Assembly: GCA_902612965.1 (NCBI GenBank)
Contig: CACMFN010000001.1
Span: forward strand, 192,001 to 256,000
Direction of reading: 5' to 3'
Source of the DNA: an uncultured SAR116 cluster alpha proteobacterium
Lineage (GTDB): Bacteria > Pseudomonadota > Alphaproteobacteria > Puniceispirillales > GCA-002684695
DNA length: 64,000 nucleotides
Positions 17,946-25,758 of the stretch are shown piece after piece; within the stretch, counting starts at the first letter, position 1; every line of letters starts with the position of its first letter. Position numbers and translations under genes: made by a program. The notes beneath the pieces were generated by a model. That model was not told the DNA's origin. It did no database searches and saw only the letters and a program-made list of their open reading frames with translations.

Positions 17946-18581
17946 ACTTAATGGAATTGCTTCCTTTTCAATCATGCCACTCCATGAAAAAAGTGCTAAT
18001 ACTGGTTCTCCATTAGTTTTCATGGCGTGAGTTACCCATTCATCATGAAAAATCTTATCTCCGGGTTTTTTTAGAATGAAGTTGTCATCATTAATTTGCC
18101 ACATTGAGGATCCACTCAAGATAGTATAAAATTCTAATGCTTGGTGATTATGAGAAGGGTATAGGACATGATCGTCTAAAAGTAGAAGTCCTACTCTTAT
18201 TTTATCACATATTAGTAGTCCTGAAGGCCCAATTATTTCAACAAAGCTCTCATTTTTGAAAAAATCATCTTCAAAAATATTTTTGTAATTATCGTTTAAG
18301 CGCCAATTTAAAAAATGTTTAAGAGAATTAATTGTTTCTGATATTTTCTTAAGATCATTATTTTTAGTTTCGCTAATGCACACATCTAAAAACCTACAAA
18401 CTGGTTGAATGTTTGGTTTATGTCCTATGTTGAAATCAAGATCATCTTCGAGAGAGCTTATAACATCTTCAACATGGGAAAAAAGATTATGTTCATTATT
18501 TAAATAGGAAATTTTTAAGCTTTTATAAAAATTTAAAATATTTTTCTTAAAAATTAAAATTTCTTTACTGGGAAATTCCAT
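17937..18581 (-). CDS. DddQ-type DMSP lyase-like cupin
   Basis: A 214-residue cupin whose metal-site pattern is that of DddQ: Y141-P-x-H144-x-H146-x3-E150-x-Y152 and a later H185 in T-H-A-M-K-T, matching Y120, H123, H125, E129, Y131 and H163 of the Ruegeria enzyme (recalled numbering). The flanking E-I-I-G-P and L-A-L-F-S-W-S-G segments are also family-typical. DddQ cleaves dimethylsulfoniopropionate into DMS and acrylate. It is the last gene of a leftward set with a CoA ligase and a hydratase/dehydrogenase that could process acrylate. It is cytoplasmic, with no signal peptide. Another lyase or a related elimination remains possible, since the neighbours are mostly aromatic-degrading. Confidence 0.78.
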   Translation of the reverse strand: MEFPSKEILIFKKNILNFYKSLKISYLNNEHNLFSHVEDVISSLEDDLDFNIGHKPNIQPVCRFLDVCISETKNNDLKKISETINSLKHFLNWRLNDNYKNIFEDDFFKNESFVEIIGPSGLLICDKIRVGLLLLDDHVLYPSHNHQALEFYTILSGSSMWQINDDNFILKKPGDKIFHDEWVTHAMKTNGEPVLALFSWSGMIEKEAIPLSLN

Positions 18582-18587
18582 TCAATA

Positions 18588-19220
18588 TTATTTTTTTCTA
18601 AAAACAGTTATAAATACGGTATCATTTCCATGATCTTTATCTGGATTATTCCCATAGGCTTTTTCTTCATGAAAAGTTAAATCTGTTATTTGTTCATTTA
18701 TATCTTGAAATTTTTGTTCAAAGTTTTGGTTTACATAAACTTTTGAATGAATTGTAATGACAAATAAACCGGATGGTTTTGTAACTCTCAAAAGCTCATC
18801 AAGAGCATTAGGACCGATATGTCCATGTGTAAATGTACCAGCACTAACGATTGCACCATAATAGTTGTTATCAATATCTAAGTTTTTGGTAAGGTCAGCC
18901 TCGATTAATTTATTATAGCAATTTTTAGATTTTGCAGACTCTAGCATTTCAGGAGATATATCAATAGCATCAATATCTATTGTATTTTTCTTATTCATAA
19001 CTTCAGCAATTAAGCCAGTTCCGGCACCCACATCTAAGACTGGTACATCATTCTTATTTGAATATTTGTCATAATAGTTTGAAATCAAAACTGGTGAGCG
19101 GTAGTCATTTTTTTTTGCAAAATCATCATCATATGAAGATGCCCAGACTTTATACAATTTAATATTATCTTCTGGAGTTTTAACTGAGTATGCGTCATTT
19201 AGTCCTTTTTTTGAGCTCAT
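18588..19220 (-). CDS. Class I SAM-dependent methyltransferase
   Basis: About 210 residues with Rossmann motif I V-L-D-V-G-A-G-T-G, the acidic end of strand 2 (D-A-I-D-I-S) and a motif IV region A-I-V-S-A-G-T-F-T-H. The frame is open further upstream into the RidA gene, but the paired ATGs at 19223 and 19220 follow AAAGGA; the second has the better spacing and avoids an overlap. It lies between ridA and the DddQ-like gene with six bases to the latter. A small-molecule methyltransferase next to a DMSP-lyase-like gene suggests sulfur or carboxyl methylation, but nothing in the sequence fixes the substrate. Confidence 0.85.
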   Translation of the reverse strand: MSSKKGLNDAYSVKTPEDNIKLYKVWASSYDDDFAKKNDYRSPVLISNYYDKYSNKNDVPVLDVGAGTGLIAEVMNKKNTIDIDAIDISPEMLESAKSKNCYNKLIEADLTKNLDIDNNYYGAIVSAGTFTHGHIGPNALDELLRVTKPSGLFVITIHSKVYVNQNFEQKFQDINEQITDLTFHEEKAYGNNPDKDHGNDTVFITVFRKK

Positions 19221-19239
19221 CATAATATCCTTTGTTAAG

Positions 19240-19623
19240 TTAACTTGAAACAACCGCTGTAAAAACAATTTGCATTATGCAATCACCATCTAAGGAAGCT
19301 AAATGAGAATGTCTTGCTGGCATATTATTATCATCTGGAAATAGTTTGATCCATATTGGGTTAACATATTTTCTATCAGATTTATCATTAAAATATAAAT
19401 CAACTTTTAAAACATCTTTAAAATCTGCATTGGCCTCCTTTAAGATTTTATGCATATTGTTAAATGCTTCTTCTATTTGAGTATTTTTTTCCTTTGGATA
19501 ATTACCTGTTTTATAATCAATCCCTGAAATTGCTGATGAAATCATTAGTCCCTTGATAATAGATGCATGCGGTATCGGGTTTTTATGTCTATGTACTTCA
19601 GTTGAATTTATAGATTTCCGCAT
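19240..19623 (-). CDS. RidA/YjgF family protein
   Basis: A 127-residue single-domain Rid protein. The imine-binding arginine is present as R104 in P-A-R-H-S, while the position usually Glu near the C-terminus is Q118 (M-Q-I-V-F-T-A). It is therefore probably a Rid subgroup member rather than a strict RidA. Rid enzymes hydrolyse reactive enamines and imines or take part in ring-opening pathways such as aminomuconate breakdown. It lies 11 bases after the CoA ligase and before the methyltransferase in the leftward operon. Confidence 0.84.
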   Translation of the reverse strand: MRKSINSTEVHRHKNPIPHASIIKGLMISSAISGIDYKTGNYPKEKNTQIEEAFNNMHKILKEANADFKDVLKVDLYFNDKSDRKYVNPIWIKLFPDDNNMPARHSHLASLDGDCIMQIVFTAVVSS

Positions 19624-19634
19624 CTTCCTTATAA

Positions 19635-21266
19635 TCAGGATATTTGTTTTCTAAGTTCAAATTTTTGGAGCTTTCCTGTTGCTGTCTTTGGTATCTCACA
19701 AAAAATAAATTGTTTTGGTCTTTTAAAGCCAGCTAAGTTCTCTTTACAAAAATTTGTTAAATCTTCTTCCGATGCATTTTCGCCAGACTTTAATTCAATA
19801 AATGCACAAGGAACCTCGCCCCATTTTTCATCTGGTTTTGCAATAACTGCTGCAATTGAGACCGCAGGATGTCTATGAAGAACACCTTCTACTTCAACAG
19901 AAGAAATATTTTCTCCTCCCGAAATTATAATATCTTTAAGTCTATCTTTAATTTCGATGTATCCACTTTCATGCATTACTGCTAAATCACCTGACCTAAA
20001 CCATCCACCTTCAAATGCTTCTGCTGTAGCTTCTTTATTTTTTAGATAACCTTTCATGATTGTATTGCCTTGTAATACAATTTCACCAATAGTTTTGCCA
20101 TCTTTGGGGACATCTTCTCTGGTATTTAAATCAACTACTCTTGTACTTTCTGTAGCGGTCATTGCAACACCCTGGCGCGCCTTTATTATAGCTCTTTGAG
20201 TAAAATCTGTATCATCCCATTGATCTTGCCAAAAACACATAACAGCATGTCCATAAGTTTCTGTTAATCCATAAACATGAGTTACGTTAAAGCCTAATTT
20301 TTCAATACCTTCTAAAATTGCTGCTGGCGGAGGGGCTCCAGCTGTCATTATTTCAACAGTGTGGCTAAATTCTTTTCTATCTGAACTTTCAGCATTAATT
20401 ATCATTCCAAGTATGATAGGAGCTCCACCTAAATGCGTAACTTTTTGAGTATTGATTGCATCATAAATTGCCATAGCAGATACCTGCCTACAGCAAACAA
20501 TCTTTCCTGCTAAAGCAGTCATTGTCCAAGCATGTCCCCAACCATTACAATGAAATAAAGGAACGGTATAAAGATAACTTGGATGCATGGGTAGTCTCCA
20601 ATCACTTATAGTACCCATAGTCATAAGGTATGAACCTCTATGATGATAAACAACACCTTTTGGTTTACCGCTAGTACCAGATGTATAATTGAGTGAGAGG
20701 GCATCCCACTCATCATCAGGAAGCGACCAATCATAATTTGGATCACCTGTTTCTAATAATTTTTCATAATCCATTGATCCAATAGTCTCACTTTTTATTC
20801 CAGACTGGCTGTCTTCTATATCAATTATTATTAAATTTTTATTTTCTACCTGCTTTAATGCTTCTTTTACTGAAGTGGAAAAACCTGTATCAGAAATTAG
20901 AATTTTAGCTTCACTATGATTTAAAATATAAGCAATAGTATCCGAATCTAGCCTAACGTTTATACTATTTAAAACTGCACCAGCCATAGCTATGCCAAAA
21001 TGAGCCTCTACCATTTCAGGCGTATTTGTAGCTATAACTGAAACTGTATCACCTTTGCTTACGCCTAATTTATTAATTGCTGAGGCAAGACGTTTGCATC
21101 TCTCATAAGTTTGTGCCCAAGTATAATGCCTGCTACCATAAACTACAGCTTCTTTGTCTGGATAAAAACTTGCAGCCCTGGGTAAAAATGATAGAGGTGA
21201 GAGAGGCACATGATTGGCTTTAACCTTTTCAAAATCATCATACATGCTTATTCCGCTTTTACTCAT
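19635..21266 (-). CDS. Acyl-CoA synthetase, DmdB/short-medium-chain type
   Basis: A 543-residue ANL ligase. Visible motifs are Y-T-S-G-T-S-G-K-P-K-G near 193, Y-G-L-T-E-T near 333, G-G-W-F-R-S-G-D near 426, the hinge D-R-L-K-D-I-I-I-S-G-G-E-N near 443 and the catalytic Lys in T-A-T-G-K-L-Q near 533. The N-terminal P-L-S-P-L-S-F-L-x-R-A and the L-F-H-C-N-G-W-G-H loop are characteristic of the group that contains DmdB (methylmercaptopropionate-CoA ligase). It has a strong GGGAGA site. With the DddQ-like cupin it could activate acrylate, 3-hydroxypropionate or methylmercaptopropionate; a fatty or aromatic acid is also possible. Confidence 0.9.
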   Translation of the reverse strand: MSKSGISMYDDFEKVKANHVPLSPLSFLPRAASFYPDKEAVVYGSRHYTWAQTYERCKRLASAINKLGVSKGDTVSVIATNTPEMVEAHFGIAMAGAVLNSINVRLDSDTIAYILNHSEAKILISDTGFSTSVKEALKQVENKNLIIIDIEDSQSGIKSETIGSMDYEKLLETGDPNYDWSLPDDEWDALSLNYTSGTSGKPKGVVYHHRGSYLMTMGTISDWRLPMHPSYLYTVPLFHCNGWGHAWTMTALAGKIVCCRQVSAMAIYDAINTQKVTHLGGAPIILGMIINAESSDRKEFSHTVEIMTAGAPPPAAILEGIEKLGFNVTHVYGLTETYGHAVMCFWQDQWDDTDFTQRAIIKARQGVAMTATESTRVVDLNTREDVPKDGKTIGEIVLQGNTIMKGYLKNKEATAEAFEGGWFRSGDLAVMHESGYIEIKDRLKDIIISGGENISSVEVEGVLHRHPAVSIAAVIAKPDEKWGEVPCAFIELKSGENASEEDLTNFCKENLAGFKRPKQFIFCEIPKTATGKLQKFELRKQIS

Positions 21267-21282
21267 TCTATTTCTCCCAAAT

Positions 21283-23646
21283 TTAATTTCTTATACTTAT
21301 TCCTTTTTCAATTAATGATGAAATTCGCTGTAAAGTTGGTTGCGTTTTGGCAAGATTTAAAAAGGCTTTTCTTTCTCTATTAAACAATTCATCTTCTTCT
21401 AACTCGAGCATTTCGTCATTTTCATCATTAACAACTACACTGGCTACTTGCATTGCCACTGTTTTATCATGAGGATAAAACAATCCTTTTTCAATACCAT
21501 TATCCATAAATTCTTCCATTTTATTAATAATTGAGTTTCCAGGTAATTTAATTGTTTGAGGTTGGGGTTTTTTATACCCCATTTGGTTTATTTCTTTTAT
21601 TAATGCAATACCTGCATTTATTAGATAGTCTCTATTCATTTCTGTTTGATCTCTTTCAGGGAGAAAGTAAAAAAGCTCAGCACTCTTTTCTGGGCTGGTA
21701 CCAGTTTGTCCATAACCAATTTGCATCCAAGTTTTCCAAGCTGCGTCATTGTAGTTTTTCAATTGTGTGAGGCATCGAAGATATGTTTCTTTGACGCCAC
21801 CGCCTCCTGGAATTAGACCTACACCAGATTCTACAAGTCCTAAAACAGAATTGGTGTGAGCAATAATTTTGTCTGAATGAAGTAAAACTTCAAAACCACC
21901 TCCTATAGCCATTCCTGATGGAGCTCCAATTACAGGTACAGATGAAAATTTTAGTGACCTTACAGCTTGTTGAAATTTGGCAAGAAATTTATCTATTCCA
22001 GACCAGTCTTCTTCTCTAATCATTGAAAGAAAAGCATTCAAATTTACGCCTGATGAAAAATGTTGTGCATCATTATGTATGATTATACCTTCGCCTGGAT
22101 CATCACAGGCAGCATTTACAACATCCATTGAAAAATCATCCAATGTATTAGCTTTTGAATGGAACTCTATTAATCTTATGTCATCTTTGATAGAAAACAA
22201 ACTTGCAGACTGGTTTTGATAAATAGGTTTAAGGGTTTTCCTTTTAAGATGAAATCTTATAGCATTTTCAGGTAAAACAACTGGTTTCAATTGAGTTGGG
22301 TTTGATCCATGCAAACTATAATTGCTAACAAGAAGTTCGTTATTTTCGATCCTGTAAAATGGGAAACATTTTAGAGAATCTGGAATGTTAAGATTATTTT
22401 CATCAAAAAGCTCTGAAATTGTATCAATTCCAAGGGCATCAATTATTTCAAAAGGTCCTCTAATCCAATTAAAACCCAATTTCATAGCATCATCTATATC
22501 CTGCGGTGATGATGTTATTTCAGGTATCAAGGACGCAGCATAATGTAGAACTCTACCTAAAACTCTTCTACAAAATTTAGTATATTTTTTTTCAGAATCA
22601 TCGTTAGAATTATTTCGAGTAAGGTGAAACAGAGTTTCTTGTCCTTTCTCAATTAATTCTGCAGATATTTTTGCTTTATTATTTAACCCATCACTTTTCT
22701 TTAAAACTGTATTATTAAGTATATCCAAAAAAAGATCATTTTCATTTTCACCAGATCTATAAAAACCTCCTTTCCCTTTGTTGCCTGTGTATCCATTTTC
22801 AATCATATCTTTAATTAATCCAGCAAGAGGAATTTTTTTAGCTCCAACTTTATGAAATGCGTCATTTTCTGGCAAAATAGTACCTAATGTATCAACTACA
22901 TCTGACATAAGATCGATACCTATCAAATCATAAAGACCAAAAACACCTGTTTTGGGGATGCCCATTGGGCGGCCCATTAACGAATCAGCTTCTTCTACAC
23001 TTAAACCTAGATTATAGGCTTCATCCATACCAACTTGTAAGGCATAAACACCTACTCTGTTTCCCAAAAAACCCGGGGTATCATTACAAACAACTACGCC
23101 TTTGCCAAGAATTCTATCATTATAATCAGCAAGTTTGTCCATAACTTCAGATTTTGTATCTTTGCCTCTAACAAGTTCTAGCAATCTCATGTATCTCACA
23201 GGGTTGAAGTAATGAGTTATTGCAAATCTCTCACAAAATGTTCTTGGCATATCTTCAACAAGTAATTTTATAGGAATGGTTGAAGTGTTTGATGTTATGA
23301 TACAGTTTTTATTAATAACTTTATTTATTCTTTTATATAAATTTTTTTTAATATCCAGTCTCTCAACCACGGCTTCAATAATTAAGTCGCAGTCGGCAAG
23401 TTTGTTGAAGTCGTCTTCAATATTTCCAATCTTAATTAGCTCTGTTTTTGTTTTGTGCATAAGAGCAGGTGGGTCAGACTTAATTAGTTTTTTTACTGCA
23501 TTCTCAGTTATGCTATTCGGAGTTTCACCCTGTATATCAAGAAGAAGAACTTCTTGGTCTGAATTTGCAATTTGACCTGCGATTCCACTCCCCATAGTTC
23601 CAGCTCCTATTACAGCTATATTCTTAAAGGGGGTATTTATTTTCAT
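21283..23646 (-). CDS. Bifunctional 3-hydroxyacyl-CoA dehydrogenase/enoyl-CoA hydratase
   Basis: A 787-residue fusion with the dehydrogenase first (G-A-G-T-M-G-S-G-I at 14-22, S-N-T-S-T near 118, H-Y-F-N-P near 144) and a crotonase domain at the C-terminus (H-F-S-S-G-V-N-L and G-G-G-F-E-V-L-L oxyanion-hole segments, E in L-V-E-S-G-V-G-L). This order matches the FadN type, not the hydratase-first FadB type. It would hydrate an enoyl-CoA and oxidise the 3-hydroxyacyl-CoA. It is first in the leftward operon and followed closely by the CoA ligase, so activation, hydration and oxidation are encoded together. That suits acrylate as well as ordinary beta-oxidation. Confidence 0.92.
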   Translation of the reverse strand: MKINTPFKNIAVIGAGTMGSGIAGQIANSDQEVLLLDIQGETPNSITENAVKKLIKSDPPALMHKTKTELIKIGNIEDDFNKLADCDLIIEAVVERLDIKKNLYKRINKVINKNCIITSNTSTIPIKLLVEDMPRTFCERFAITHYFNPVRYMRLLELVRGKDTKSEVMDKLADYNDRILGKGVVVCNDTPGFLGNRVGVYALQVGMDEAYNLGLSVEEADSLMGRPMGIPKTGVFGLYDLIGIDLMSDVVDTLGTILPENDAFHKVGAKKIPLAGLIKDMIENGYTGNKGKGGFYRSGENENDLFLDILNNTVLKKSDGLNNKAKISAELIEKGQETLFHLTRNNSNDDSEKKYTKFCRRVLGRVLHYAASLIPEITSSPQDIDDAMKLGFNWIRGPFEIIDALGIDTISELFDENNLNIPDSLKCFPFYRIENNELLVSNYSLHGSNPTQLKPVVLPENAIRFHLKRKTLKPIYQNQSASLFSIKDDIRLIEFHSKANTLDDFSMDVVNAACDDPGEGIIIHNDAQHFSSGVNLNAFLSMIREEDWSGIDKFLAKFQQAVRSLKFSSVPVIGAPSGMAIGGGFEVLLHSDKIIAHTNSVLGLVESGVGLIPGGGGVKETYLRCLTQLKNYNDAAWKTWMQIGYGQTGTSPEKSAELFYFLPERDQTEMNRDYLINAGIALIKEINQMGYKKPQPQTIKLPGNSIINKMEEFMDNGIEKGLFYPHDKTVAMQVASVVVNDENDEMLELEEDELFNRERKAFLNLAKTQPTLQRISSLIEKGISIRN

Positions 23647-23717
23647 AAGTTTGTTCTCGTAAATTTTTATGAGGTTTTAATTAATTATAAATGTTTATCA
23701 GAAAAATCAATTATTTG

Positions 23718-24455
23718 TTAACTATCTATAATTGGTTTTACCTTTTCTATTGCCTCTTTCAAAAACTTCTCTAATTCTTTTTGTTTAATGCTGAATCTAT
23801 GTGATGGGACAGGTATTGATATTGAATATATTTTATTATCTACAATAAAGGCGGACCCTATTGCTGAAATACCATCATTATTCTCATCGAAGTCGTATGC
23901 GATACCTTTGATACCTACCTTTGCGATCTCATCTTCTAGCTTTTTATTATCTTTTCTTCTATTTGTGCGTTTCTCATTTTGAAGGAGATTCTTAACCTTA
24001 TTGTTATCCATTAAAGAAAGTGCTGACTTTCCGCTTGCTGTTGTTGATAAGGGTAATTTTAGTCCTATCTTAGAGTTTACACCCAGCCGGTAAGTCCCTA
24101 GGACTCTATCAAGCAATAACATATGATCATTATTCAAAATTGCTAAATCTACAGTTTCTCTTGTCTTGTTTGAGAGCGAATTAATTACTGGTTTAAGAGA
24201 TCTAACGATATCATAATTATCAGTTGCAGCGAGTTTATATATCTCGTTTCCTATCTGAATACCTTGATCAGTTGAATAGGATAAAAAGTCTTCTTTAATA
24301 AGTGAATTTACAATTCTTTGGACTGTTGATCTTGGTAAATTTGCAAGCTTGGCTATTTTGCCAAGGCTCATCTTAGTACTTTTTTCAGATTTTATAATTT
24401 TTAATATTTCAAAAGCTCTATTTAAAACTTGAATGCTTTTATTATTTTTATCCAT
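23718..24455 (-). CDS. IclR-family transcriptional regulator
   Basis: A 245-residue regulator with an N-terminal winged helix-turn-helix (about residues 10-65; L-G-K-I-A-K-L-A and P-R-S-T-V-Q-R-I-V mark the two helices) and a C-terminal IclR effector domain with the G-I-A-Y-D-F-D-E-N stretch. Many family members sense aromatic acids or pathway intermediates. It is divergent from the cyclase/intradiol operon, and a perfect palindrome lies in the 107-base gap. An identical-armed palindrome lies before the extradiol/transhydroxylase operon 17 kb away. I infer it controls both. It is the only DNA-binding regulator visible in the window. Confidence 0.93.
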   Translation of the reverse strand: MDKNNKSIQVLNRAFEILKIIKSEKSTKMSLGKIAKLANLPRSTVQRIVNSLIKEDFLSYSTDQGIQIGNEIYKLAATDNYDIVRSLKPVINSLSNKTRETVDLAILNNDHMLLLDRVLGTYRLGVNSKIGLKLPLSTTASGKSALSLMDNNKVKNLLQNEKRTNRRKDNKKLEDEIAKVGIKGIAYDFDENNDGISAIGSAFIVDNKIYSISIPVPSHRFSIKQKELEKFLKEAIEKVKPIIDS

Positions 24456-24476
24456 CTTTTTTCTTTAATTTATATC

Positions 24477-24505
24477 TTGTCAATAAACAAATAATCCCAT
24501 AGAGT
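24477..24505 (+). promoter_or_regulatory. Candidate sigma-70 promoter of the cyclase operon
   Basis: TTGTCA (24477-24482) and TAGAGT (24500-24505) are separated by 17 bases and point toward the cyclase operon. The start of transcription would fall at about 24512, immediately before the palindrome at 24514-24532. That placement fits repression by a protein bound at the palindrome. The -10 match is modest (four of six). Confidence 0.4.
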
Positions 24506-24513
24506 AATACAAA

Positions 24514-24532
24514 TGTATCAAAATGTGATACA
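24514..24532. promoter_or_regulatory. Palindromic operator, site 2 (TGTATCA-N5-TGATACA)
   Basis: A perfect seven-base inverted repeat around spacer AAATG, in the gap between iclR and the divergent cyclase operon. Arms and spacer length equal those of site 1 at 7545-7563. Position next to the regulator gene makes autoregulation plus control of the cyclase/intradiol operon likely. Confidence 0.72.
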
Positions 24533-24552
24533 CTTTTAAAGAAAAAAATTAT

Positions 24553-24565
24553 GGAGGAATAATTG
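24553..24565 (+). promoter_or_regulatory. Strong ribosome binding site setting a TTG start
   Basis: GGAGG at 24553-24557 is followed five bases later by TTG at 24563. The ATG at 24551 runs into a stop within four codons, and there is no other suitable ATG before the conserved N-terminal region. The cyclase gene therefore most probably starts at this TTG. Confidence 0.7.
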
Positions 24566-25402
24566 ACAGTCAACATCAGAGGAATTGATTTTCAAGAAAA
24601 TTTAAATAATGACATGGGAATTGAGTTTTATAATCTTTCACATAGATTTGGTTATCAATGTCCTAACTGGCCATACTTTAGAGATGTTAGAATAGAGCGA
24701 ATGCATTACATGGCAAAGTCAGGTGTTCTATCACAGACCCTTACAACAACAATGCATGTAACAACTCACATTGATGCTCCAGCACACGTAGTACAGTCTA
24801 CACCGTTTATAGATGAAGTTCCTTTACCACATTTTTTTGGGTCTGGAATTGTAGTTTCCATTCCAAAGAAAAAATGGGAGCAAATTACAGGTGATGACTT
24901 GGAAAAAGCATGTGGTAATGCAATCAGAAAAAATGACGTTTTAATTCTGAATACTGGTTGGCACAAACATTACGAAGATGGTGATTATTTTCCTTATTGC
25001 CCTGGTTTAGTTCCTTCAGCTGCTGAATGGATGATTGATAAAGGTATCAAAGTTATAGGTCATGATACCCAAGCTAATGATCATCCATTAGCAACAGCTA
25101 TAGGTCCACAAAGAAATGGCCCTCTATTACCCCATTTAGCTGAGGAATATAAAGAATGGTCAGGTGGTATAGATTGGAAAGAAGCTTTCCCTATTTGGGA
25201 GCCTGTTCATAATATGATTTTCAAAGAAGGCATTTTAGGAATAGAGAATGTAGGTGGGGATTTAGATGCTGTCACTGGAAAGAGATGTACTTTTGCTTTC
25301 TTTCCTTGGAACTGGGATCGAGGGGATGGTTGTATAATCAGGCTTGTAGCGATGATTGATAAAAACCAGTCCTTTAGAATTGAATCAGGGGAGAGTTTTT
25401 AA
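24563..25402 (+). CDS. Cyclase/kynurenine-formamidase family metal hydrolase
   Basis: A 279-residue member of the family whose signature is a His/Asp metal site. The motif is clear as T-T-H69-I-D71-A-P-A-H75, with H65 just before. Known members hydrolyse amide, lactone or cyclic ketone bonds, for example N-formylkynurenine. A TTG start is set by a GGAGG site. Its stop overlaps the next gene's ATG by one base, so it is coupled to the cupin. As first gene of an operon ending in an intradiol dioxygenase and holding an SDR and a hydroxyacyl-CoA dehydrogenase, it may hydrolyse a lactone or open a reduced ring. This is inference. Confidence 0.86.
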   Translation: MTVNIRGIDFQENLNNDMGIEFYNLSHRFGYQCPNWPYFRDVRIERMHYMAKSGVLSQTLTTTMHVTTHIDAPAHVVQSTPFIDEVPLPHFFGSGIVVSIPKKKWEQITGDDLEKACGNAIRKNDVLILNTGWHKHYEDGDYFPYCPGLVPSAAEWMIDKGIKVIGHDTQANDHPLATAIGPQRNGPLLPHLAEEYKEWSGGIDWKEAFPIWEPVHNMIFKEGILGIENVGGDLDAVTGKRCTFAFFPWNWDRGDGCIIRLVAMIDKNQSFRIESGESF

Positions 25403-25749
25403 TGTATGTTAAAAAAATTAAAGATACTAAATCATATGAGGCGCCTAACCACCAAAAATGTCATTCACTAAGATTGTCTGGATTTGAAGAATATGGTCCA
25501 GAAAACTTTTGGGTTGGGCATTCTCAGTTTTTACCTGGAGGAGGAGCTGGACCTGACGCTTCTCCATTAGAAAAAGTTTATATTATTTCAGAGGGGCAAC
25601 TAACTATAAAAGCGAATGGAGAGACAAAAATAGCTTCTCCAGGAGATACTGTTTTTATTCCTGGTGGGATGGAAAGAGAAATTAGAAATGAAACGAATGA
25701 GGTAGTTGTAATGAATGTTATTATGCCGTACCCGCCTAAAGAAAGTTAG
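25402..25749 (+). CDS. Small cupin protein lacking the usual metal ligands
   Basis: A 115-residue single-domain cupin. The beta-barrel motifs are recognisable: L-E-K-V-Y-I-I-S-E-G (57-65) for motif 1 and P-G-D-T-V-F-I-P-G-G (80-89) for motif 2. However, the H-x-H of motif 1 is replaced in G-P-D-A-S-P, and the motif 2 His is replaced in the M-E-R-E-I segment. It is therefore probably not a classical metalloenzyme and may bind an intermediate or act as an isomerase or accessory protein. It is translationally coupled to the cyclase and followed nine bases later by an SDR. Confidence 0.82.
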   Translation: MYVKKIKDTKSYEAPNHQKCHSLRLSGFEEYGPENFWVGHSQFLPGGGAGPDASPLEKVYIISEGQLTIKANGETKIASPGDTVFIPGGMEREIRNETNEVVVMNVIMPYPPKES

Positions 25750-25758
25750 GATGGAATT

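Noticed and set aside
20180-20215. TGTATCA half-site inside the acyl-CoA ligase gene
   Set aside because: The second arm is not present at the right spacing and the site is within coding sequence, so it is probably chance. A similar half-site at 22880 was rejected for the same reason.
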